NCBI RefSeq assembly: GCF_012849055.1
Contig: NZ_CP051677.1
Coordinates: forward strand, 124,001 to 188,000
Origin: Spirosoma rhododendri
GTDB lineage: Bacteria > Bacteroidota > Bacteroidia > Cytophagales > Spirosomataceae
Direction: 5' to 3'
DNA: 64,000 nucleotides
The notes beneath the pieces are model-generated. The model ran no database searches. It was not told the DNA's origin and was given only the letters and a program-made list of their open reading frames with translations. A program made the position numbers and the translations under genes. The stretch's first letter is position 1, and each line of letters opens with the position of its first letter. Positions 17,954 through 26,068 of the stretch are shown here, piece after piece.

Positions 17954-19519
17954 ATGAGACATACAAACCTAAAACAGATCAGCCGGGCCCTCTTGTGTGG
18001 GTTTGCCCTGACGAGCGTCGTCGGCTGTAAAACGTTTCTGGAAGAGCAGGCTCCGTCGAACCTAAGCCCCGACAGCTTCTACACCATTCCCGACCATGCC
18101 GAAGCAGGCATTGCTGCTACCTATTCCGGACTGCGGTTTATGGGCGACGGAGCCGGGATTTTCTCCAACAACTGGCAGTTACTGGAAGCCCTGACGGGTA
18201 CATCGACGACGGAAACCGCGCAGAACTCCGACCTTAACAACCTGTACGGACTGGTTCACGACGGCAACACCATCCACGTTGTCAACTACTGGAATGGACT
18301 GTACCGGATCATCGCCAACGCCAATCTGGTTCTTGCCCGGACACCCGGCATTCCGCAGATGGATGCTGCTCAGAAAACCAAAATCCTGGGAGAAGCCCGG
18401 TTTTTGCGGGCATCGGCTTACTTCACAGCTGTACAGCTGTGGGGTGCCATCCCGCTGATTACCCAACCGCAATCGGCAGTTTCGACGGATTTCATGCCAG
18501 TACGTACGTCGCCGGAGGAGGTTTACAAACTGATTGTCGATGATCTGGTAGCGGCCGAAGCCGCTGGTTTGGCCTGGACCGACGCGACCGGACGGACCAA
18601 TCTGGCAGCGGTGAAAACGCAGTTGTCGAAGGTGTACCTGACCATGGCGGGTTTTCCGCTCAGCAAGGGTGCTTCGTACTACAAACTGGCCGCCGACAAA
18701 GCGCTGGAAGTGATCACCTACGCCAACGCCAACCCCTCGTCGATCAACCTGTTTTCGACCTACGACGACGTACACCGGGAGAGCAACAAAAACCGGCTGG
18801 AGCATCTGTTCATGATCCAGTACAACACGTCGGTAGCCGCTAACCCGATGGACAACTTCTACCCCAACTTCAAACCGGTGACCTACAACGGTCCCGGCGG
18901 GACGGGCAGCTCGGTGCCGACGCCATCGTTCTACAACTCCTACGAAAGCGGGGATTTGCGGGCGAAAGATCAGGTGGGCTATTTCTACACGACCTACTAC
19001 ACCAACGGCAACGGTACGCAGTTCAGCCTGGGTGCGCCTTACGTGTTCAAGCACTTCAACCGGACGGCCAATGGTACGTCGGGCGTGGCCGGAACGCGTC
19101 AGAACAACCTGAATGTACCGCAGATTCGCTTCGCTGAAACGCTGCTGATTTACGCCGAAGCGCAAAACGAAATGGGTGGTCCGAATCAGGCGGCTTACGA
19201 CGCCATGAAGCGGATTCGCGACCGGGCCACGCTGACGACGCCCGCGCTGGGCAGCTTCACGCAGGCTACCTTCCGCGACGCCGTACTGCGCGAGCGCTGG
19301 CATGAGCTGTGTTACGAGCAGATCACGTGGTTCGATATGGTCCGGCTGCGGAAGGTGTACAACGACAAAACCAACGGCTTCGACAATTTCGTGGGTCACA
19401 TCAACCCCAGCTCCAACCAGGCGTTGCAGGAAAAGCACCTCCTGCTACCCATCCCCCGGCAGGAACTCCTGAACAACCCAAACCTGAAAACCCAAAACCC
19501 AGGGTATCCGGGCGTGTAG
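17954..19519 (+). CDS. SusD/RagB family surface lipoprotein
   Basis: A 521-residue lipoprotein (SVVGC, Cys25) of the SusD/RagB family, the lid that captures substrate for the SusC channel. Seen: an N-terminal SusD-like region with NLSPDSFYTIPDHAEAGIAATYSGL, the TPR-type helical core (ILGEARFLRASAYFTAVQLWGAIPL, near 138-162), and the C-terminal RagB region with RFAETLLIYAEAQNEMG and LRERWHELCYEQITWFDMVRLRK, ending NPNLKTQNPGYPGV. It follows susC by 34 nt, so they are one operon. Confidence 0.93.
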   Translation: MRHTNLKQISRALLCGFALTSVVGCKTFLEEQAPSNLSPDSFYTIPDHAEAGIAATYSGLRFMGDGAGIFSNNWQLLEALTGTSTTETAQNSDLNNLYGLVHDGNTIHVVNYWNGLYRIIANANLVLARTPGIPQMDAAQKTKILGEARFLRASAYFTAVQLWGAIPLITQPQSAVSTDFMPVRTSPEEVYKLIVDDLVAAEAAGLAWTDATGRTNLAAVKTQLSKVYLTMAGFPLSKGASYYKLAADKALEVITYANANPSSINLFSTYDDVHRESNKNRLEHLFMIQYNTSVAANPMDNFYPNFKPVTYNGPGGTGSSVPTPSFYNSYESGDLRAKDQVGYFYTTYYTNGNGTQFSLGAPYVFKHFNRTANGTSGVAGTRQNNLNVPQIRFAETLLIYAEAQNEMGGPNQAAYDAMKRIRDRATLTTPALGSFTQATFRDAVLRERWHELCYEQITWFDMVRLRKVYNDKTNGFDNFVGHINPSSNQALQEKHLLLPIPRQELLNNPNLKTQNPGYPGV

Positions 19520-19527
19520 CACTGTTG

Positions 19528-19649
19528 AATGAGTGAATGATTGAGTGATTGAATAGGCTGACGCGAGTCTCCTATTCAATCACTCATTTTTCTTTTAGTG
19601 ATAGCATGGTTTGCGTCAGCCCACTCAATCACTCATTCACTCAATCATT
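19528..19649. repeat. Palindromic repeat family A, copy 4
   Basis: Imperfect inverted repeat: left arm 19528-19564 ends in GGCTGACGC and right arm 19613-19649 begins GCGTCAGCC. Words are GAGTGAATGATTGAGTGATT. An inner hairpin pairs GAGTGATTGAATAGG (from 19543) with CCTATTCAATCACTC (from 19571). The right arm includes the stop codon and final codons (MIE) of the convergent AraC gene. Confidence 0.8.
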
Positions 19650-20494
19650 GTAACTCCCTTCCGATACGCGCTGGGGGTTTGGCCGGTGGCTTCGCGGAAG
19701 GTTTTGTTGAAATGCGACAGGTTGACGAAACCCACCGCTGTACCTACGTCGGCGATGGTACGGGCCGAATGCAGCAGCCGCTGCGCCTGACTGACGCGGT
19801 ATTCATTGACGAAATCAGTAAACGTCAGGTGGGTCATGCGCTTGAAATAGCGGCTGAACGCCGGAATGGTCAGATTAGCCAGATCAGCAACGGTGCGGAT
19901 GTCGATGGGTTCGGCATAGTGCGCTTCGACATACTGACATACCCGGTCGATGCGGGCCTGCTCTTTGGGGTTTAGTTCAAAGCGGGTGCCATCGGCGTGG
20001 AGTGGGACGCCATCGGTAGCCGTTGCCATGATGTGCAGCACCTGAAGTAAGGTCAGCAACCGCTCGAACGGCGTTTGGCCAGGCAATTGCTTCATCCAGT
20101 CAGTTACAGCCTGCCGGGTTTCGGCACCAAACAACAAGCCCGTATGCGACCGCTCGAATAGCCGCCGGACAGTTGCCAGTTCGGGTCGGCTCAGAAACGA
20201 GTCACCCATAAAATCGGCGCGTAGCTGCACAACGACTTCCTCAAACGCATCGCCAACGTGGCCGTAGCTGAAGTTCAGGTGCGGCAGATTCGGGCCGATA
20301 AACACCAGATCGCCCGCGTCGTAATGCCCGACGCTGTTACCGATGTGCCGCCTGCCCTGCCCCGCCGGAATAAACACGATCTCGTATTCGGGGTGATGGT
20401 GCCAGAACACCCGACACGGTTCAGCCCCTGTCGCATGGATGACCCGAAACGAACTTCCCGCCCCCGGCTCGATACGCTCAAACTGTAGTTTCAT
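19637..20494 (-). CDS. AraC family transcriptional regulator
   Basis: A 285-residue regulator: N-terminal cupin (WHHHPEYEIVFIPAGQGRRHIGNSVGHYDAGDLVFIGPNLPHL, about 30-73) and a C-terminal AraC helix-turn-helix pair (about 185-280; LANLTIPAFSRYFKRMTHLTFTDFVNEYR and GFVNLSHFNKTFREATGQTPSAYRKG). It may sense a sugar. It is convergent with susC/susD and could control them or another set. Its last three residues lie in repeat DNA, so the original C terminus may have been slightly different. Confidence 0.88.
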   Translation of the reverse strand: MKLQFERIEPGAGSSFRVIHATGAEPCRVFWHHHPEYEIVFIPAGQGRRHIGNSVGHYDAGDLVFIGPNLPHLNFSYGHVGDAFEEVVVQLRADFMGDSFLSRPELATVRRLFERSHTGLLFGAETRQAVTDWMKQLPGQTPFERLLTLLQVLHIMATATDGVPLHADGTRFELNPKEQARIDRVCQYVEAHYAEPIDIRTVADLANLTIPAFSRYFKRMTHLTFTDFVNEYRVSQAQRLLHSARTIADVGTAVGFVNLSHFNKTFREATGQTPSAYRKGVTMIE

Positions 20495-20539
20495 AGTGGG
20501 TTTTCGGTATTCGGTTTACAGTATACGGTTTTCGGTCGG

Positions 20540-20660
20540 TTTCCTCTCCAGGGGCTTTGTCCATCTCCGGGGGCTGTGTCCTCACAGCCCTCTACGCCCG
20601 GCAGGTCGCGGATGGCTGGCGCGAGTGGGGCCTGTGAAGACACTGCCCCTGGAGTCGGTT
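20540..20660. repeat. GC-rich imperfect palindrome upstream of msrA
   Basis: The stretch contains CTCCAGGGGC at 20547-20556 and GCCCCTGGAG at 20645-20654, a 10-bp inverted pair, with inner partly paired words (CTGTGTCCTCACAG, GGCCTGTGAAGACAC). Immediately after it, 20687-20726 holds one arm of a family B repeat (CCTTAAACCTTGAACAACAAACC). Together they occupy most of the 290-nt gap between AraC and msrA. Confidence 0.5.
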
Positions 20661-20785
20661 AAGTTTCGATTGGGAAAACAGCACTCCACAGCACCTTAAA
20701 CCTTGAACAACAAACCTTAAACAAGACAAAGAAACTGACATGCCCAAATAAACGTTTATACAGTAACTAGTAACGACAACTTACC

Positions 20786-21448
20786 ATGAAAAACGTACTG
20801 ACATTCGCTGCGAGTCTTCTACTGCTGGCCGGATGCGCACAGGCTCAGTCGAACGAGACGGCTCCAGCTAAATTACCAACGCCCAAAGCAGGCGAAGCCG
20901 TAGCCGACTTTGCCGGGGGCTGTTTCTGGGCACTCGATGAAGGCATGAGCCAGCTGAAAGGCGTGCGGGAAGTTATTTCCGGTTACGCAGGCGGCAAAAC
21001 CAAGAACCCTACCTACGAAGAAGTTGGCACCGACCTGACCGGTCATGCCGAAACCGTGCAGGTTTATTACGACCCGAAAGTAATCTCGTACGATAAATTG
21101 CTCGACGCGTTCTTCGCGGGTCATGATCCCACGACGCTGAACCGGCAGGGGCCAGACCGGGGCCGCGACTATCGTTCGGTAGCGTTTTACCGTACGCCAG
21201 ACGAGAAAAAGGCCATTGAAGCCGCTATCAAGCGCGTCAACGACTCGCACCACTACGACGGCAAAGTTGTCACGGAAGTGGCTCCGCTGACGACGTTCTG
21301 GCCCGCTGAAGAGTACCATCAGAACTATTTCGCCCTGCACCCCAATCAGCCTTACATCCAGAGTGTATCGTTGCCGAAGGTCGAAAAGCTGCGGAAAGCG
21401 ATGAAAGGTTATCTGAAAAATGATAGCGCATTGACCATGAATAAGTAA
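20786..21448 (+). CDS. msrA: Peptide-methionine (S)-S-oxide reductase MsrA, lipoprotein form
   Basis: A 220-residue exported MsrA. It begins with a lipoprotein signal (LLLLAGC, Cys17) and the catalytic motif GGCFWALDEG follows, with nucleophile Cys46. Further family features: GVREVISGYAGGKTKNPTYEEV, TGHAETVQVYYDPKVISYDKLLDAFFAGHDPT, and TFWPAEEYHQNYF near 170-182. It repairs oxidised methionine in envelope proteins using a thiol donor. No MsrB domain is fused. A terminator hairpin follows. Confidence 0.93.
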   Translation: MKNVLTFAASLLLLAGCAQAQSNETAPAKLPTPKAGEAVADFAGGCFWALDEGMSQLKGVREVISGYAGGKTKNPTYEEVGTDLTGHAETVQVYYDPKVISYDKLLDAFFAGHDPTTLNRQGPDRGRDYRSVAFYRTPDEKKAIEAAIKRVNDSHHYDGKVVTEVAPLTTFWPAEEYHQNYFALHPNQPYIQSVSLPKVEKLRKAMKGYLKNDSALTMNK

Positions 21449-21497
21449 GCTGCGGCTACTGAACAATCAATACAGCATTAGTTACAGCTAATGGATA

Positions 21498-21531
21498 ACA
21501 AAAATAGCCGGCATCGACCGGCTATTTTTGT
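21498..21531 (+). terminator. Intrinsic terminator after msrA
   Basis: Hairpin with arms 21498-21511 and 21518-21531 (14 bp; ACAAAAATAGCCGG and its complement), stem ending in a T-run. It ends only 3 nt before the ATG of the MFS transporter, so the downstream start region is inside or next to the structure. Confidence 0.8.
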
Positions 21532-21534
21532 ATC

Positions 21535-22740
21535 ATGAATACCACCATACCGCTAAACATTCACCGCAATCCACTCATCAAAAACGTACTGACGTTTTTT
21601 TCGAATCCGCTAGCCCTAGCGGTGGGGCTGGTCTTCGCATCCGACAGTTTGCTGTTCAGTAGCTGGCTGGCGCACATCCCGGAGGTAAAAGCCCGACTGG
21701 GGCTGTCAGACGGTCAGCTTGGGCTGGTGCTGTTTGCGATGCCCGCAGGCTTGCTCACAATGAATCCCTTTACGGGCCGTATCATTGCCCGGCTGGGTGA
21801 AGCCAAAGCCTGCTTATGGTCGGCAGTGGGGCTGGCCCTGACCGTGTGTATCCCCGTCAACGCACCCAACGCGCTGGTGTTGAGTCTCGGTTTGTTTCTG
21901 ATGGGTCTGAACGCATCGCTCATCAACGTAGCCATGAACACCGCGGCAACGAACCTGGAGCGCCAGCAAAACATCGTGATTATGTCGGCTTGCCACGGCA
22001 TGTGGAGCCTGGGCGGACTTATCGGGTCGGGCGTAGCAGGTATCATCATCGCGCAGCATATCCCGCCATCGTGGCACGTCTTCGCGCTGTCGGGGCTGAT
22101 TCTTCTCCTGACGGTTTTGCTACAACCCCGCCTGGCCCAAATTCCGTCGAGCAGCCGCACATCGACGGGTGAAAAAGCTGGTTCGTCGTTCGTCAAACCC
22201 ACGGTCGATCTGTGGCTGATGATTCTGATTGGCATAACCGTATCGATGGGTGAAGGGGTTGCTCTCGACTGGAGCGCCGTTTATCTGCACGAAACGCTGG
22301 GGGCCAGTAGTCAGGTAGCCGCGCTGGGTTTTGGCTGTTTTTCCCTGACCATGACGGGCCTACGCTTCGTCGGCGATGCCATCACACCCCGCATCGGTGC
22401 CCGGCGCTGGCTGATAATCGGTGGGTTTGTCGGTGCTGCCGGGCTGGCGCTGGCGGTTCTTGTTCCCTACCCGCCCACGGCCCTGATCGGTTTTGCGCTG
22501 CTGGGTGTCGGCTGCTCGCTGGGTGCACCGATTCTGTACGCGGCTGCGCTGCGCATTCCGGGTATTCCCCCGGCGGCTGGTCTGGCCACGTTTGCGTCGT
22601 TCAGCTTCGTCGGCTTTCTGGCGGGCCCGCCCCTGATTGGCTTTATCGCCGAAGCTGCCGGGCTTCCCTACGGCCTCAGTTTCGTTGCCCTGATGATGCT
22701 GGTTTCGTCACTTATCTCCCGAAAAGTAAATCTGTACTGA
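21535..22740 (+). CDS. MFS transporter, YbjJ-like
   Basis: A 401-residue inner-membrane protein with about 12 transmembrane helices. SWLAHIPEVKARLGLSDGQLGLVLFAMPAG near 42-71 and FTGRIIARLGEAK resemble the YbjJ-type branch of the major facilitator family, whose substrates are unknown. The ATG at 21535 lies 3 nt after a terminator hairpin, leaving no clear ribosome-binding site; a GTG at 21622 is an alternative start but would remove part of helix 1. The HAD gene downstream is in the same direction. Confidence 0.85.
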   Translation: MNTTIPLNIHRNPLIKNVLTFFSNPLALAVGLVFASDSLLFSSWLAHIPEVKARLGLSDGQLGLVLFAMPAGLLTMNPFTGRIIARLGEAKACLWSAVGLALTVCIPVNAPNALVLSLGLFLMGLNASLINVAMNTAATNLERQQNIVIMSACHGMWSLGGLIGSGVAGIIIAQHIPPSWHVFALSGLILLLTVLLQPRLAQIPSSSRTSTGEKAGSSFVKPTVDLWLMILIGITVSMGEGVALDWSAVYLHETLGASSQVAALGFGCFSLTMTGLRFVGDAITPRIGARRWLIIGGFVGAAGLALAVLVPYPPTALIGFALLGVGCSLGAPILYAAALRIPGIPPAAGLATFASFSFVGFLAGPPLIGFIAEAAGLPYGLSFVALMMLVSSLISRKVNLY

Positions 22741-22745
22741 CGTGA

Positions 22746-22829
22746 GTTTAAGGGTTGAGGTTTTCGGTTTAAGGTTAAAACCCCACCGTAAACCTCAACC
22801 CTTAAACCAAAAACTTTAACCATTAAACC
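22746..22829. repeat. Palindromic repeat family B, copy 1
   Basis: Imperfect palindrome made of GTTTAAGGGTTGAGGTTT (left, from 22746) and AAACCTCAACCCTTAAAC (right, ending 22807), with a further TTTAACCATTAAACC arm to 22829. It ends a few bases before the HAD gene's ATG. Other copies: 20687, 26548, 35232, 54195, 56442 and 59131. Confidence 0.75.
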
Positions 22830-22833
22830 CACT

Positions 22834-23496
22834 ATGAACGCCGTTATTTTCGACATGGATGGTGTCATTGTCGACACGAATCCGACCCACCACACTGCCT
22901 GGCACCGTTATTTTGAACAGCACGGCAAGCCCCTCACCGACGCCGATTTTCTGGAGCACGTTTCGGGTAAGCACAACTCGCAGATCGTCAAACACCTGTT
23001 CGCCGACAAACCCCTGACCAACGACGAAATCCGGCAGTTGGGCGACGAGAAAGAAGCGCTGTTCCGCGAGTTGTACAAAGATGTTATCACGCCTGTTCCG
23101 GGCATTCCAGAATTCCTGAAAGCACTGAAGGAAGCAGGTATCAAAACGGCGGTTGGCACGTCGGCTCCGTTGGAAAACCTCGACTTTGTACTCGACGCAC
23201 TAGACCTGCGCCAATACTTCGACGTACTACTCCACGAACGCTCGATCACGCACCCCAAACCCAACCCGGAGGTGTACGAGAAGGCTATGTCGATGCTGGG
23301 CGTTACATCCGATGAAAGCGTGATTTTTGAAGATTCGATGACGGGCATTCAGGCGGCTAAAGCATCCGGTGCTTACGTCGTCGGCGTCGCCACCACGCAA
23401 TCGCCCGACGAGCTACGCCCGTTCGTCAACGACGTTATCCGCGACTTCACCGAAATGACGCTCGACCGCCTGCGGGAAGGCGTTGGCGTCGCTTAA
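22834..23496 (+). CDS. HAD family phosphatase/phosphoglucomutase
   Basis: A 220-residue HAD hydrolase of the beta-phosphoglucomutase/phosphatase subfamily. Motif I is FDMDGVIVDTN (Asp7 nucleophile, Asp9 acid), followed by a small helical cap (about 15-85), motif II at VGTSAP, motif III Lys in HPKPNPEVYEKA and motif IV in VIFEDSMTGIQAAKASG. It should act on a phosphorylated sugar, removing or shifting phosphate. Start ATG is 4 nt after a repeat. A bidirectional terminator follows. Confidence 0.88.
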   Translation: MNAVIFDMDGVIVDTNPTHHTAWHRYFEQHGKPLTDADFLEHVSGKHNSQIVKHLFADKPLTNDEIRQLGDEKEALFRELYKDVITPVPGIPEFLKALKEAGIKTAVGTSAPLENLDFVLDALDLRQYFDVLLHERSITHPKPNPEVYEKAMSMLGVTSDESVIFEDSMTGIQAAKASGAYVVGVATTQSPDELRPFVNDVIRDFTEMTLDRLREGVGVA

Positions 23497-23510
23497 AGCT
23501 ATTTGGGCAT

Positions 23511-23554
23511 AAAAATAGGGTACCTAGAGCGTATACTTCGGGTACCCTATTTTT
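23511..23554. terminator. Bidirectional terminator between HAD and beta-lactamase genes
   Basis: Inverted repeat with arms 23511-23524 and 23541-23554 (AAAAATAGGGTACC and its complement). The stem carries an A-run on one side and a T-run on the other, so it can terminate both convergent genes. Confidence 0.85.
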
Positions 23555-23579
23555 ACGCCTGTCACAGATACCGTAACGA

Positions 23580-24476
23580 TCAATTCGATCCGGCAAAGTG
23601 ATCGTAAGTCAGCTTTGCGATATCAGCGATGATCCGCTCATTCGTTTGTACACCCTCGGTTGAATTCGAGACGAATACACTGATGGCGATGCATTTGCCG
23701 TTTGGCAACACGATGAAGCCTGCATCGTTGACGGCACCCATCAGGCCGTCTTCCCTCGTTGCCGACGTGCCCGTTTTATGAGCGACTTCAGTACCGGTCG
23801 GTAGCAACTTCTTAAGTCGGTTCTCGCCCGTCGTCGTACTGACCATCGTTTTCCACAGAAAATCCTGGCTGTTGAGCGATAGAATTTTACGCTGATAGAA
23901 AAGCTTCAGCAAGTCGAGCATCGCGGTCTGGGTTGTCCAGTTCGTGTATTGAATATCCCAGTTCCCCCGTGCCTGCATCACGGCTTCCGTCTCCCGGATG
24001 GCTAGGTTTTGAATACCCAGCTGGTGAATAAACGCGTCAACCTGCTTCGGACCGCCTAACAGCCGAAACAGGTAATCACAGGCACTACCATCGCTCTCGG
24101 CAACCATGTACTGAATGAGTTTAGACAGTGGCAAATCCACCTCACCATTCGGATAGTCTTCGCCCATTGGGCTATGCAAGCCGGGTACCAGGTCGCTCTT
24201 CTTCACGTGCATTTGCTGCGTGAGTTTGAATCGCCCTTTGTCTATCTCGCTTAGCACGGCCAGCGCAACATGAAACTTGTACACGCTCTGCATTGGCATG
24301 CGTTTGTCGTCGTTTATTGTCAGCGTTTGTCGGCTGCCAAATTCGTAGATACCCACGCCCACCGTTGCTTTTTTTCCGTTGATGACCTGCTCAATTTTTG
24401 CCTGTAGTTGCTCAACCTGAGCAAAGGTTGGCGAAATGATAGTCAACAAGCCAACAAGCAGTAAAAGGGTTCTCAT
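23580..24476 (-). CDS. Class A beta-lactamase, subclass A2 (PER-like)
   Basis: A 298-residue periplasmic serine beta-lactamase (signal peptide ending about residue 19, SPTFA). Catalytic SxxK is Ser64-Val-Tyr-Lys67; the SDN-loop position reads Ser128-Asp-Gly130; Glu164 in ETEAVMQ matches the omega-loop general base; KTG is at 234-236 in AHKTGTS. The region QYTNWTTQTAMLDLLK and TTTGENRLKKLLPTGTEVAHKTGTS follows the PER/CfxA-type (A2) arrangement common in Bacteroidota. The SDG variant resembles BlaC of Mycobacterium rather than PER. Probably hydrolyses penicillins and cephalosporins; spectrum not readable. It stands alone without an obvious regulator. Confidence 0.9.
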   Translation of the reverse strand: MRTLLLLVGLLTIISPTFAQVEQLQAKIEQVINGKKATVGVGIYEFGSRQTLTINDDKRMPMQSVYKFHVALAVLSEIDKGRFKLTQQMHVKKSDLVPGLHSPMGEDYPNGEVDLPLSKLIQYMVAESDGSACDYLFRLLGGPKQVDAFIHQLGIQNLAIRETEAVMQARGNWDIQYTNWTTQTAMLDLLKLFYQRKILSLNSQDFLWKTMVSTTTGENRLKKLLPTGTEVAHKTGTSATREDGLMGAVNDAGFIVLPNGKCIAISVFVSNSTEGVQTNERIIADIAKLTYDHFAGSN

Positions 24477-24681
24477 GATTACAGCGAGTGTGAGATGTGT
24501 TTTACTGGCAAAGAAGGCAAAAGAAACCGTCAGCAGAACCAGCAGTAAGAAAAGATACTTCTCACACCAATCCAGTTGTAGAATTTGACACGACTAACCT
24601 AGCAGTCTATAACCTCCCCGACGTACAACTCTACCGATTTCTGAAGTTGGGCCAAGTCAATTCGGCAGGCGGGCCTGGTGG

Positions 24682-24972
24682 CTACTGTCCGGCGAAGGGC
24701 GTACCGAAAATGCCGACCGCCAGTTCCAGCCACACCAGAACAAGCACCGCCAGAATTGCCGTACAGGCAGCGATACGATAGGTTGAAGTACGAACTTTTC
24801 GCAAGGCAAACTCAAACGACAGGCCACTGGCAAGCAACAAAAGGCCGGCAACGACAAAGTCCGAAAGTGTCCAGTTTACTTCATTGGTAAATTGCATAGC
24901 CACCAGCGGAAGCAGCAACAGCAAGGCGACAATCAGCACAACAGTGGTTTTTCTCTTCGCGAGCGTAGTCAT
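24682..24972 (-). CDS. Small three-helix membrane protein, probably truncated
   Basis: A 96-residue protein with three hydrophobic helices at about 10-27, 36-54 and 66-87 (VVLIVALLLLLPLVAMQF; FVVAGLLLLASGLSFEFAL; AACTAILAVLVLVWLELAVG). It resembles a widespread small membrane family of unknown function beginning with MQFT-EVNW-L-DF. Relatives, as I recall them, continue with a fourth helix after the GIxG motif, but here the frame stops within ten residues, so it may be shortened. No partner gene identified. Confidence 0.65.
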   Translation of the reverse strand: MTTLAKRKTTVVLIVALLLLLPLVAMQFTNEVNWTLSDFVVAGLLLLASGLSFEFALRKVRTSTYRIAACTAILAVLVLVWLELAVGIFGTPFAGQ

Positions 24973-25228
24973 AACGATCTCCTGTTTTTAGTTTACACCA
25001 CAAATAAAAAGAACTTTGTATTACAAAGTTTAAATACTGAAATCTATTTCATGTAATTGTTCACCAGCGTTGCGATTCACCTTGAAGTACGACATTCCCA
25101 CACCGGCTCTTAACGATTTTTAACGCCATCCCGAACTGACGCCCGCTAACAAACCGTTACTTTTACTCGAACAGACCTATGCCGCTGTACCAGCACAACA
25201 GGCAGGAATACAGCCCGTTTTACTCATT

Positions 25229-26068
25229 ATGCGTTACGTCACCGTTTTTCTGCTGATCTGCCTGACTATTTGCCACGTGCCCAATCGAGCGCGGGCGCAG
25301 GGGAAATATGTAGTCGGGACGGTGGTTGATCAGGTGTCGAGGAAGCCAGTCGACAAGGTGACGGTGGTCAACAAACGCACGACGCAGCGGGCACGGACCA
25401 ATGCCGCGGGGCGTTTTTTCCTGACGTTGCAACCCGGCGATTCACTGATTATGAACAGTCAGTTGTATAACCGCGTGGGTATTTTGTACGACGGCTCCGA
25501 CAACCCCACGATCGTGGCCCGCGCCCTGCCGCCCATGCCCTACCGGGTGGTTGATCTGGCCGAAGTGACCGTGACGGGTAAACGCTACGAAGAAGTAAAG
25601 CGTGAAATTCAGCTGGAACTGGCCGAACCGACGGCGTCGCGCAAGGTAACGGGTGAGCAGGCATTCGACCGGCTGGCCGACGGCGCGGGCGTGACGCTGC
25701 TGTACGAGATGTTTGGTAAGCGGCCCAAATCCGACCGTAAAGCGTACTACATCATGCAGCAGGACCGGCGGCACGCGCTGGCCCTCGAACGCTTCCGGCT
25801 ACTGGTCGAACAGGCCACGTCGCTAAAAGCCGACGAGGTTGACCGGTTTCACGACTACTGCGATTTCGACGATGATTTTCTCCTGAAAGCGTCTGACTAC
25901 GACCTCATCAACGCCATTCAGCAGATGCGGAACGGGTTTCGTATCAATCAGCACCGGCCGAGCGGGATAGCTGCCGACCCGGAGCAGTCGCATCAGCCAC
26001 CGGCGCGCCAACAATCAGGTCAGCCGCTGGGGCAGCGCCCGCCGGAGCAACGGCCCCCGGGTCAGTAA
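25229..26068 (+). CDS. Secreted carboxypeptidase-regulatory-like domain protein
   Basis: A 279-residue exported protein (signal peptide to about residue 24, NRARAQ). Residues 25-100 form a beta-sandwich of CarboxypepD_reg-like type (YVVGTVVDQVSRKPVDKVTVVNK, TNAAGRFFLTLQPGDSLIM). The middle is a charged helical region with REIQLELAEPTASRKVTGEQAFDRLADG, and the last 40 residues are Pro/Gln-rich low complexity. Function unknown; similar proteins recur in Cytophagales, as I recall. Its last 125 nt overlap the convergent MOSC gene. Confidence 0.75.
   Translation: MRYVTVFLLICLTICHVPNRARAQGKYVVGTVVDQVSRKPVDKVTVVNKRTTQRARTNAAGRFFLTLQPGDSLIMNSQLYNRVGILYDGSDNPTIVARALPPMPYRVVDLAEVTVTGKRYEEVKREIQLELAEPTASRKVTGEQAFDRLADGAGVTLLYEMFGKRPKSDRKAYYIMQQDRRHALALERFRLLVEQATSLKADEVDRFHDYCDFDDDFLLKASDYDLINAIQQMRNGFRINQHRPSGIAADPEQSHQPPARQQSGQPLGQRPPEQRPPGQ

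Noticed and set aside
18179..19438. 419-codon open frame antisense to the susD-like gene
   Set aside because: It mirrors SusD codon bias; translation is Val/Arg/Gly-rich with no domain, while SusD motifs are clear on the + strand.
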